Of a stretch of DNA of 64,000 nucleotides, positions 51,656 to 59,056 are shown piece after piece. Below the pieces are notes generated by a model, which was not told where the DNA came from, did not search any database, and saw nothing but the letters and a program-made list of their open reading frames with translations. Source of the DNA: Chryseobacterium sp. G0201 (GTDB taxonomy: Bacteria > Bacteroidota > Bacteroidia > Flavobacteriales > Weeksellaceae); contig NZ_CP033917.1 in NCBI RefSeq assembly GCF_003815655.1, positions 4,746,760-4,810,759 on the forward strand, given 5' to 3'. The number at the start of each line of letters is the position of its first letter. The first letter of the stretch is position 1. The position numbers and the translations under genes are program-made.

Positions 51656-52699
51656 TTAATTAACAGCATCAGCCGTTTTGTTGGCCAATTGTCCACAAGC
51701 TGCATCAATATCTCCACCTCTACTTTTACGGATCATTACAGTAATTCCTGCATTTTCAAGCTGACGAACGTAATTTTCTTCTGCCTGTTTGTTGCATTTA
51801 TCATATTTTCCGTCGCCAATCGGGTTATATTGAATTAAATTAACCTTAGAAGGAACCTGTTTACAATATCTGATCAAAGCTTTGATATCTTCATCACCAT
51901 CATTAATACCCTTCCAGACACAATATTCAAAAGTGATAACTGAGCCTGTTTTTTTATACCAATACTGAAGGGATTCCATAATATCCGTCAATGGAAATTT
52001 ATCCGAGAACGGCATGATTTCGTTACGCTTAGATTCAATTGCAGAGTGAAGAGACAATGCCAATTTCACGCGCAAATCATCATCAGCCAACATTTTAATC
52101 ATCTTCGGAATTCCTGATGTAGAAACGGTAATTCTTCTCGGAGACATTCCCAAACCTTCCGGCTGGGTAATTTTTCGGATGGCTTCCACTACATTTTTGT
52201 AATTCATCATCGGCTCTCCCATTCCCATAAAAACAATGTTGGAAAGCGGTCGTTCGAAATACATTTTACTCTGGCTGTCGATCAGGGCAACTTGGTCTAC
52301 AATTTCAGCAACTTCAAGATTTCTCATTCTTTTCAGTCTTGCTGTGGCGCAGAATTCGCAGTTTAATGAGCATCCAACCTGTGAAGAAACACAAGCTGTA
52401 GTTCTTGTTTCTGTAGGAATCAAAACAGATTCTACCAATAAACCATCGTGAAGTTTCACTCCGTTTTTGATGGTTCCGTCTGTACTTCTTTGAAGAAGAT
52501 CAACAGAAACAGGATTTATAGTATATTCTTCGGAAATTTTTTCACGAAGATTTTTCGAAAGATTCGTCATTTCATCAATCGAATGGAGATTTTTACTCCA
52601 CAACCAGTCATAAACCTGTTTCGCACGAAACGGCTTTTCTCCTAAAGTCAAAAAATAGTCTTTAAGCTGGTCTAGTGATAAAGTACGGATATCTTTCAT
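51656..52699 (-). CDS. rlmN: 23S rRNA (adenine2503-C2)-methyltransferase RlmN
   Basis: A 347-residue radical SAM enzyme. The iron-sulfur cluster Cys residues are in VGCSLNCEFCATA (about 111-123, C-x3-C-x2-C). SNIVFMGMGEPMMNYKNVVE (about 158-177) binds SAM, and the C-terminal IRKSRGGDIDAACGQLA holds the methyl-carrying Cys. It methylates A2503 of 23S rRNA and A37 of some tRNAs. The N-terminal accessory domain (LKDYFLTLGEKPFRAKQVYD) is also typical. It lies 72 bases downstream of queA, with a hairpin between. Confidence 0.95.
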   Translation of the reverse strand: MKDIRTLSLDQLKDYFLTLGEKPFRAKQVYDWLWSKNLHSIDEMTNLSKNLREKISEEYTINPVSVDLLQRSTDGTIKNGVKLHDGLLVESVLIPTETRTTACVSSQVGCSLNCEFCATARLKRMRNLEVAEIVDQVALIDSQSKMYFERPLSNIVFMGMGEPMMNYKNVVEAIRKITQPEGLGMSPRRITVSTSGIPKMIKMLADDDLRVKLALSLHSAIESKRNEIMPFSDKFPLTDIMESLQYWYKKTGSVITFEYCVWKGINDGDEDIKALIRYCKQVPSKVNLIQYNPIGDGKYDKCNKQAEENYVRQLENAGITVMIRKSRGGDIDAACGQLANKTADAVN

Positions 52700-52716
52700 T
52701 TGAGGGTTTAGGTATT

Positions 52717-52762
52717 AGGACTTAGGATCTAGGGACATACTAAGCCCTAAATCCTATTTCCT
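52717..52762. repeat. Imperfect palindrome between rlmN and queA
   Basis: AGGACTTAGGATCTAGGG (52717-52734) and CCCTAAATCCTATTTCCT (52745-52762) pair with a few mismatches around a 10-base loop. There is no T-run, so it is not a clear terminator. It looks like a small repeat element of TTAGGA/TAGGG units. Confidence 0.55.
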
Positions 52763-52771
52763 ATTATCTTT

Positions 52772-53821
52772 TTATAAAATTAGCATTGCATCACCGTAAG
52801 AGTAGAATTTATATTTCTCTTTTACGGCTTCTTCATAAGCTTGCATGATGAAATCTCTTCCTGCAAACGCTGCAATCATCATCAATAAAGTTGATTTTGG
52901 CGTATGGAAGTTTGTAATCATTGTATTGGCAACTCCGAAATCGTGAGGCGGATAGATGAATTTATTTGTCCAACCGTTGAAAGCAGAAATTTTCTTGTTT
53001 GAAGAAACAGAAGTTTCCAACGCTCTCATTGTAGTCGTCCCTACTGCACAAACTCTTCTGTGCTCATCGACTGCTCTGTTGATGATTTCTGCATTTTTCT
53101 CATCAATGATGATTTCTTCAGACTCCATTTTGTGCTTAGAAAGATCTTCAACTTCAATTGGGTTGAATGTTCCTAAACCAACGTGAAGTGTAACTTCTGC
53201 AAAATCAACACCTTTAATCTCTAATCTCTTCATTAAGTGTCTAGAGAAGTGTAAACCTGCAGTTGGCGCTGCTACAGCTCCTTCAATTTTAGCATAGATC
53301 GTCTGATATCTTTCAGCATCTTCAGGCTCTACTGCTCTTTTGATGTATTTTGGAAGTGGAGTTTCTCCTAATTCTTTTAATTTAGTTCTGAATTCTTCAT
53401 AAGAACCATCAAATAAGAATCTCAACGTTCTACCTCTGGAAGTTGTATTATCGATAACCTCAGCCACCAAAGATTCATCTTCTGTAAAGAATAATTTGTT
53501 ACCAATTCTTATTTTTCTTGCCGGATCTACCAAAACATCCCAAACGCGGGTCTCTTTATCAAGCTCTCTTAAAAGGAAAACTTCAATTTTAGCTCCTGTT
53601 TTTTCTTTATTTCCATAAAGACGTGCAGGGAAAACTTTAGTATTGTTGAAAATAAATAAGTCTTTTTCATCAAAATAATCAACCACATCTTTAAATAATT
53701 TATGCTCGATAGTTTGTGTTTTTCTGTCAAGAACCATTAACCTAGCTTCATCTCTGTGCTCTGATGGATGTTCTGCCAATAATTCTTCAGGAAGATCAAA
53801 ATTAAAATCTGATGTTTTCAT
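52772..53821 (-). CDS. queA: S-adenosylmethionine:tRNA ribosyltransferase-isomerase QueA
   Basis: A 349-residue enzyme of the queuosine pathway. The N terminus SDFNFDLPEELLAEHPSEHR, the PTAGLHFSRHLMKRLEIKGV block (about 191-210), VTLHVGLGTFNPIEVEDLSK and the C-terminal YKFYSYGDAMLIL are all hallmarks. It transfers the ribosyl part of SAM to preQ1 in tRNA. A good promoter (53878-53909) lies about 55 bases upstream. rlmN follows on the same strand, so the two may be co-transcribed. Confidence 0.95.
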   Translation of the reverse strand: MKTSDFNFDLPEELLAEHPSEHRDEARLMVLDRKTQTIEHKLFKDVVDYFDEKDLFIFNNTKVFPARLYGNKEKTGAKIEVFLLRELDKETRVWDVLVDPARKIRIGNKLFFTEDESLVAEVIDNTTSRGRTLRFLFDGSYEEFRTKLKELGETPLPKYIKRAVEPEDAERYQTIYAKIEGAVAAPTAGLHFSRHLMKRLEIKGVDFAEVTLHVGLGTFNPIEVEDLSKHKMESEEIIIDEKNAEIINRAVDEHRRVCAVGTTTMRALETSVSSNKKISAFNGWTNKFIYPPHDFGVANTMITNFHTPKSTLLMMIAAFAGRDFIMQAYEEAVKEKYKFYSYGDAMLIL

Positions 53822-53877
53822 TTTTTAAATTACGGTTTAAAAATTTAATGAAATTACGAGGTGTAATTTTCGAGTTG

Positions 53878-53909
53878 CAAATATACGACATTGGACACCC
53901 CTTTGTCAA
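53878..53909 (-). promoter_or_regulatory. Flavobacterial promoter for queA
   Basis: TATATTTG (complement of 53878-53885) and TTG (complement of 53907-53909) are 21 bases apart. The leader to the queA start is about 50 bases. Confidence 0.55.
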
Positions 53910-54008
53910 GTATTATTTAACATGATATTAAAAACCGTAATATCACGGTACTTTTCGAGTGAAAAAAAGTTTATTTTTGAGAACATTAAAAAATTAAACA
54001 ATAAACAA

Positions 54009-54701
54009 ATGAGTAAGTATTCATTAGAAGCTTTCGTTAACGAAACAAAAGAGAATCCGCAGGAAAGAGATTATTTTGAACTTGAAAAACCGCAACTTTT
54101 AGAAATCAACCTTAACAACCAATCTGTATGGACCAAAGCAGGAAGCATGGTCGGGTACGTTGGAAACGTAAAATTTGAGAAGCAAGGAATGCTTTCCGGC
54201 GGATTGGGAAATCTTTTGAAAAAAGCAATAAGCGGTGAAGGTGCAAAACTGATGAAAGCGGAAGGAACCGGAAAATTGTATGTTGCCGATGCAGGAAAAA
54301 AAGTTCGTATCCTTTATTTAAACAATGAAACTGTCTGCGTTAACGGAAATGATGTGCTGGCTCACGAACAAAGCATAAAAAATGACATTACCATGTTGAA
54401 AAGTGTTGCAGGAATGATGTCTGGCGGATTATTCCAAGTAAAACTTTCAGGAACGGGTCATATTGCGATCACGACTCACGGAGATCCTTTGACTTTATTG
54501 GTAACACCTGATGCTCCGGTTTTTACAGACCCCAACGCAACAGTTGCATGGTCCGGAAACCTAAGTCCAGAATTAAAAACCAACGTATCTTTCAAAAGCT
54601 TGATAGGAAGAGGAAGCGGAGAAGAATTCCAGATGAAATTCTCAGGAAATGGATGGGTTCTTATTCAGCCTTACGAGGAAGTATATTCTATCGAAAAATA
54701 A
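54009..54701 (+). CDS. AIM24 family protein
   Basis: I start at the ATG at 54009 (230 residues). A TATTTTTG -7 box at 53972-53979 lies inside the longer frame that begins at 53922, and MSKYSLEAFVNETKENPQ is a natural start. The core matches the AIM24 (TIGR00266/DUF124) fold: KAGSMVGYVGNVKFEKQGML, VYVADAG-like LYVADAGKKVRILYL, GLFQVKLSGTGHIAITTHGD and the closing GNGWVLIQPYEEVYS. Family members form beta-prism-like trimers; the bacterial role is unknown. Confidence 0.88.
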   Translation: MSKYSLEAFVNETKENPQERDYFELEKPQLLEINLNNQSVWTKAGSMVGYVGNVKFEKQGMLSGGLGNLLKKAISGEGAKLMKAEGTGKLYVADAGKKVRILYLNNETVCVNGNDVLAHEQSIKNDITMLKSVAGMMSGGLFQVKLSGTGHIAITTHGDPLTLLVTPDAPVFTDPNATVAWSGNLSPELKTNVSFKSLIGRGSGEEFQMKFSGNGWVLIQPYEEVYSIEK

Positions 54702-54725
54702 ATTATTTAAATCTTTAAGTAAAAT

Positions 54726-54757
54726 GTCTGTTTTATAATATAGAACAGACCTTTTTG
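54726..54757 (+). terminator. Terminator of the AIM24 gene
   Basis: GTCTGTT (54726-54732) pairs with AACAGAC (54744-54750) around an 11-base loop, followed by CTTTTTGTTT. It is 25 bases past the stop codon. Confidence 0.8.
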
Positions 54758-54876
54758 TTTAAAATAAAATAAAAATATTCATTAATCACCACAAAACTCT
54801 TTATCCATGGTCAGAATTTTATAAAAACATATTTTTGATATCAATATTTTAATATCTTTAAAATAAAAATTCACAG

Positions 54877-56268
54877 ATGAATAATTCCCGTAGAAATTTT
54901 ATTAAAACAACAGCATTGGCAACTTTTGGAGCACTTGTTTTACCGAATTCTTTATTCGCTTATTCTGAAAATTTTAAATCTGACAAAAAGATCCGTGTAG
55001 GCTTTATCGGAGTCGGACTTCGCGGACGTGAGCATGTAAAACTTCTGGCAAAGCGCAACGATGTTGAAATTATCGCCTTTGCAGATCCCAGCAAAATAAT
55101 GCTGTCCGAATGTCAGAAAATATTAAAAGACAATGGTAAACCTGTTGCAAAAGAGTTTTCAAATGGCGAATATGATTACCGAAATTTATTAAAGCTGAAC
55201 AATATAGACGCAGTCGTCATCGCAACTCCATGGGAATGGCATTTGACACAGGGCGTGGAAGCTATGCGTGCAAAGAAAATTGTAGGAATGGAAGTTTCCG
55301 GGGCTATAAAACTTGAAGACTGCTGGGAGTTTGTAAAAGCTTACGAAGAAACAAAAGTTCCTATTTTTATGATGGAAAATGTTTGTTACCGAAGAGACAT
55401 TATGGCCGTTCTCAACATGGTTCGTAAAGGAATGTTTGGAGAACTCGTTCACGGAAGAGGTGGCTACGAACATGATCTGCGTGGTGTGTTGTTTAATGAC
55501 GGAGTTACTCCTTATAATTCGGGAGTTGAATTTGGCGCAAAAGGATTCAGTGAAGCAAAATGGCGAACGGAACATTACGTAAAAAGAAATGGTGAACTCT
55601 ATCCTACTCACGGATTAGGGCCAGTTTCTATGATGATGAATGTTAATCGCGGAAACAGATTAACAAGATTATCTTCATTCTCATCAAAATCTGTCGGATT
55701 ACATAAATATATTGTAGAACATGCAAAAGGCGGAGAAAATCATCCTAATGCAAAAGTGAAATTCAACCAAGGAGATATTGTAACAACACAAATCGCCTGT
55801 GAAAACGGAGAAACAATCCTTCTAACTCACGATACAAGCTTGCAGAGACCTTATGATCTGGGCTTCAGAGTTCAGGGAACTGAAGGGCTTTGGCAGGATT
55901 TCGGGTCTGGAGGACCTAGTGAAGGACATATTTATTTCGAAAAAATTATGAACCATACCCACAAATGGGATAACCCTGAAAAATGGTTAAGTGAAAACGA
56001 TCATCCCATGTGGAAAAAATATGAAAATATGGCTACAGGAGCCGGACATGGCGGAATGGATTTCTTTGTAATGAATACTTTTATTGAATGTATCAAACGA
56101 AATATAGAATTCCCGATGGATGTTTATGATTTGGCGACTTGGTACTCTATTACTCCGCTCAGCGAAAAATCCATCGAAAAAGGAGGTCAGGTAGTTGATA
56201 TCCCTGATTTCACGAAAGGACAGTGGAAAAACCGTAAACCCGTATTTGGAATGACAGATGATTTCTAA
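54877..56268 (+). CDS. GH109 NAD-dependent glycosidase, probable alpha-N-acetylgalactosaminidase
   Basis: A 463-residue Gfo/Idh/MocA-fold enzyme with a Tat-type signal (SRRNFIKTTALATFGALVLP, about 4-23). The NAD-binding strand is VGFIGVGLRGREHVKLL (about 42-58). Several blocks closely match the GH109 enzyme of Elizabethkingia as I recall it: ENVCYRRDIMAVLNMVR (about 167-183), GYEHDLRGV, YPTHGLGPVSMMMNVNRGNR (about 243-262), GFRVQGTEGLW and GAGHGGMDFFV. That enzyme removes alpha-GalNAc (blood group A sugar) by a transient oxidation-elimination mechanism with bound NAD+. A TATTTTTG box (54830-54837) precedes the gene. It overlaps the nucleotidyltransferase gene by 11 bases. Other GH109 specificities are possible. 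Confidence 0.88.
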   Translation: MNNSRRNFIKTTALATFGALVLPNSLFAYSENFKSDKKIRVGFIGVGLRGREHVKLLAKRNDVEIIAFADPSKIMLSECQKILKDNGKPVAKEFSNGEYDYRNLLKLNNIDAVVIATPWEWHLTQGVEAMRAKKIVGMEVSGAIKLEDCWEFVKAYEETKVPIFMMENVCYRRDIMAVLNMVRKGMFGELVHGRGGYEHDLRGVLFNDGVTPYNSGVEFGAKGFSEAKWRTEHYVKRNGELYPTHGLGPVSMMMNVNRGNRLTRLSSFSSKSVGLHKYIVEHAKGGENHPNAKVKFNQGDIVTTQIACENGETILLTHDTSLQRPYDLGFRVQGTEGLWQDFGSGGPSEGHIYFEKIMNHTHKWDNPEKWLSENDHPMWKKYENMATGAGHGGMDFFVMNTFIECIKRNIEFPMDVYDLATWYSITPLSEKSIEKGGQVVDIPDFTKGQWKNRKPVFGMTDDF

Positions 56269-57166
56269 AAAAACACTTCTCATATTAGCCGGAGGCTTAG
56301 GCAGCCGATACAAAGGTCTGAAACAGGTAGACGGAATTTTAGAGAACGGCTCTCCTCTCATGGAATATTCTCTTTATGATGCTCTGGAAGCAGGTTTTAA
56401 TAAAGTGGTTGTGGTTTTCAACCGTTTTATTCCTGAAAGTTATATTGAAAGGCTTGAAAAAATTTCGAGAAACAACAATTTCGAACTGCATTTTGTATAT
56501 CAGGATCAGGAAATGTTTGTTGACAAAAATTACGATCATTCTGCAAGGCAAAAACCTTGGGGAACCGGTCATGCTATTCTTTGTGCAAAAGACATTATTA
56601 ATGAAACATTTACAGTGATCAATGCTGATGATTTTTACGGAAAAGAAGTCTATCAATTAGCTTCAGAAGAAATTGATCTTGGAAACATTTCATCATCACA
56701 ATTTGAAATTATTGCCTATAATTTAGCAACAACATTAAGCGAAAATGGTACGGTTGCAAGAGGAATTTGTACGTTGGATTCTGAGAATTATTTAATAAAA
56801 GTTGAAGAACAAACATCAATTCGTAAAGAAGGCAACTCAATTATTTATACTGAAAACGAAAAAGATATAAAAGTTGATCCTGAAACTTTAGTTTCAATGA
56901 ATTATTTTATTTTTCATCCTGAAATTTTCGATTCTTTGGAACTATATTTTAATGATTTTATTCAATCAAATCCTTTACCTAAAGAAGAATTTTATATTCC
57001 ATCCGCCGTACAGAGAATGATGGACGAAAATAAAGTAAAAGTATTAGTAAAATCTTCACCATCACAATGGATGGGAATGACGTATGCAGACGACAAAGAG
57101 ATTATTAAAAATTATCTTGAAAAAGAAATTCAGAATAACCGATATCCCCAGATTTTATGGATGTAG
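56258..57166 (+). CDS. Sugar-1-phosphate nucleotidyltransferase
   Basis: A 302-residue GT-A-like nucleotidyltransferase. The NTP loop is LILAGGLGSRYKGLKQ (about 8-23), and the metal-binding Asp is in TVINADDFYGKEVYQ (about 125-139). The C-terminal WMGMTYADDKEIIKNYL is the form I associate with Bacteroidota enzymes encoded beside aminoglycoside-phosphotransferase-type kinases. It overlaps both neighbours (11 and 10 bases), so it is translationally coupled to the GH109 and kinase genes. My inference is UDP-GalNAc or UDP-GlcNAc synthesis from the HexNAc-1-phosphate made by the kinase. The base specificity is not readable. Confidence 0.85.
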   Translation: MISKKTLLILAGGLGSRYKGLKQVDGILENGSPLMEYSLYDALEAGFNKVVVVFNRFIPESYIERLEKISRNNNFELHFVYQDQEMFVDKNYDHSARQKPWGTGHAILCAKDIINETFTVINADDFYGKEVYQLASEEIDLGNISSSQFEIIAYNLATTLSENGTVARGICTLDSENYLIKVEEQTSIRKEGNSIIYTENEKDIKVDPETLVSMNYFIFHPEIFDSLELYFNDFIQSNPLPKEEFYIPSAVQRMMDENKVKVLVKSSPSQWMGMTYADDKEIIKNYLEKEIQNNRYPQILWM

Positions 57167-58194
57167 ACCATATTGTTCAACAATTTATTAATACTGAAAA
57201 TTACACCGTCAATTCTATCACAAATGGATTGATCAATGCTACTTTCATTATCGAAAATAAGAATACTGATCAAAAATTCATATTGCAAAGGATTAATAAT
57301 CATGTATTTAAGAATTCAAATTCAATTATCATTAATCATTTGCAGATTAATTGTTTATTGCAATCTAATGATTATCAACTCAATATCATTAAACCAATTC
57401 TTTCTCTTTCAAAAGAATTTTTGGTACAGGATGAAAATTTACAGCTTTGGAGAATGCAAAGTTTTGTGGAGGATAGTGTAACTTTCATTAAAGTTCCTTC
57501 ACCGGAGATCGCCTTTGAAGCAGCAAGAGCATTCAGTCATTTTCTTGATACGATAAATACGGAAATGCTTCCCAGCATTGAAGAAACATTGCCCGATTTC
57601 CTCAATTTTGAGAAAAGAGTGAATGATTACAAAAATTCATTAAAAAATGCAGATCCTCAATTAATCGAAAATGCCAAAACTGAAATAGAAACCACCAACC
57701 AATTTTTGTCTTTACCCAATAAGTGGATCGAAATGGTAAAAAATAATGATCTTCCTAAAAGAATTGTTCATGCCGATGCAAAAATCAGCAATATTTTGTT
57801 TGATGAAAGCCATAAAGCATTAGCCGTTATAGATCTTGATACCGTGATGATTTCTACCATTTTATATGATTTTGGAACGATGATCCAATCTTATACTAAT
57901 ATGACCAATGAAGATGACGGAAGTGCTGAAAATAATTTTAATACTGAAATTTATAATGCAGTAAAAGAAGGATTTTTATTTCATCTGAAAGAAAAATTAA
58001 CTTCGGAAGAGTCTGATAATCTGGACTATGCAGCTCAAGTCGCAATTTATATTCAGGAAATTCGCTTTTTGACGGATTATTTAAATGGAAGTGTTTATTA
58101 TTCAACAAAATACGCCGAACATAATTTGGATAGGACTAAAAATCAATTGGAGCTTTTGAAAGGATTGAATGAGTATTTGGGTTTGAGGATTTGA
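57157..58194 (+). CDS. NahK-like sugar 1-kinase (aminoglycoside phosphotransferase family)
   Basis: A 345-residue APH-fold kinase. The N-terminal lobe has GLINATFIIENKNTDQKFIL (about 24-43). The catalytic loop reads HADAKISNILFDE (about 206-218), with Asp in the place of the phosphotransfer base, and the metal-binding DLDTVM (about 227-232). The latter matches N-acetylhexosamine 1-kinase (NahK), which has DLDTVMPG. In NahK the loop reads H-x-D-x-K-x-x-N, as here. It would convert free GalNAc or GlcNAc to the 1-phosphate. As the last gene of the operon it links the GH109 product to the nucleotidyltransferase. An anomeric MurNAc/GlcNAc kinase (AmgK) is an alternative. Confidence 0.82.
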   Translation: MDVDHIVQQFINTENYTVNSITNGLINATFIIENKNTDQKFILQRINNHVFKNSNSIIINHLQINCLLQSNDYQLNIIKPILSLSKEFLVQDENLQLWRMQSFVEDSVTFIKVPSPEIAFEAARAFSHFLDTINTEMLPSIEETLPDFLNFEKRVNDYKNSLKNADPQLIENAKTEIETTNQFLSLPNKWIEMVKNNDLPKRIVHADAKISNILFDESHKALAVIDLDTVMISTILYDFGTMIQSYTNMTNEDDGSAENNFNTEIYNAVKEGFLFHLKEKLTSEESDNLDYAAQVAIYIQEIRFLTDYLNGSVYYSTKYAEHNLDRTKNQLELLKGLNEYLGLRI

Positions 58195-58231
58195 GGGTTA
58201 TAGTATCGGATAGTTTGAGAGTTTTAAAGAG

Positions 58232-58323
58232 GCTTCGACTTCGCTCAGCATGACATTTCTAATACTAACTGCCTTATTTTAAGATTGACTTTTTAGCGAT
58301 GTCATGCTGAGCGAAGTCGAAGC
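58232..58323. repeat. 25-base perfect inverted repeat
   Basis: The arm at 58232-58256 (starting GCTTCGACTTCGCTCAGCAT) is the exact reverse complement of the arm at 58299-58323, with 42 bases between. The TTCGACT...CTCAG core is the same as in the partial copy at 35641-35673. It lies between convergent genes; a transcript would fold into a strong hairpin. Confidence 0.85.
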
Positions 58324-58340
58324 ATCTCTACAAAGTAAGG

Positions 58341-58364
58341 CTAGATTCCTCCGGAATGACAAAC
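58341..58364. repeat. Right-arm fragment of the dispersed repeat
   Basis: CTAGATTCCTCCGGAATGAC followed by AAAC is shared with the right end of the copy at 50554-50623. It lies 17 bases after the 25-base inverted repeat, so at this locus two repeat pieces are joined. Confidence 0.75.
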
Positions 58365-58392
58365 TTTACGTAAAATTTAATTTAACTAATAT

Positions 58393-58881
58393 TTATAAAA
58401 AGTTCAAAATAGCCTTCCATTCTTCTAACTTTTTTTCAAAAGAAACTGTATGTAAAGGACTTGTTGAAGGCAGTAAGTAGATAGGAAGCTTATAATTCTT
58501 TCCTAAAATTTTCTGTAAATTTTTATAGGATTTTCCGCCATTGCAGAAAATAGCTTTTACGTTTGGATATTGCTCCAACAGTTCTCCAATTTGATTGGCT
58601 TCTTCATTTTTTATTTCAGAATCAAGACTACCTTTTCTCTCGCAGGAATCGATAACGTCCCAAATGGCGATGTGATATTTCTTTAAAACAGTAATTCTTT
58701 CTGCATAATTTTCTGTAAACTCTTCATTAAATAATTCAAAAATAATTTTCCAGAATTTGTTTTGAGGATGAGCATAATATTGCTGTTTTTCCAAAGATTT
58801 CACACCGGGAATTGAACCTAAAATTAAAATTTCAGATTGATCATCAATGAATGGTGGAAATGATGAGATTCTATTTTCCAT
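58393..58881 (-). CDS. DNA-deoxyinosine glycosylase (uracil-DNA glycosylase superfamily)
   Basis: A 162-residue protein. The first catalytic motif region is ILILGSIPGVKSLEKQQYYA (about 19-38), followed by HPQNKFWKIIFELFNEEF. The C-terminal binding motif is LLPSTSPLHTVSFEKKLEEW. This matches the TIGR04274 type of hypoxanthine glycosylase in the UDG fold. It removes deaminated adenine from DNA in base excision repair. It is a single gene. A mismatch-type uracil glycosylase activity is an alternative. Confidence 0.85.
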   Translation of the reverse strand: MENRISSFPPFIDDQSEILILGSIPGVKSLEKQQYYAHPQNKFWKIIFELFNEEFTENYAERITVLKKYHIAIWDVIDSCERKGSLDSEIKNEEANQIGELLEQYPNVKAIFCNGGKSYKNLQKILGKNYKLPIYLLPSTSPLHTVSFEKKLEEWKAILNFL

Positions 58882-59012
58882 TTCTAAATATAGAATTTTA
58901 TAAAATTGTAAATTTATTTTAAACGCAAAGTTCGCAAAGTTTTTTCACAAACTAACTTCATATTTTAAGTTCGCAAAGGCGTTAACACTCAGCAATGAAA
59001 TACAAACAAAAA

Positions 59013-59036
59013 GCGGGCTAAAGCCCGCTCCTATTG
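59013..59036 (-). terminator. Terminator of the S9 peptidase gene, a copy of the GGGCTAAAGCCC repeat
   Basis: GCGGGCTAAAGCCCGC (59013-59028) is a perfect palindrome, followed on the minus strand by five T, so it works as a terminator 20 bases past the peptidase stop. The sequence including TCCTATTGA recurs at 34631-34654 beyond the epimerase gene. Confidence 0.8.
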
Positions 59037-59056
59037 ATATTTTTTAATTAATTTAA

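Noticed and set aside
53922..54008. Longer start of the AIM24 gene at 53922
   Set aside because: The -7 box at 53972-53979 lies inside that extension, and the extra 29 residues do not resemble the family; the ATG at 54009 is preferred.
55189..55611. 140-codon antisense ORF over the GH109 gene
   Set aside because: It lies wholly inside a strongly recognised gene and has no family likeness.
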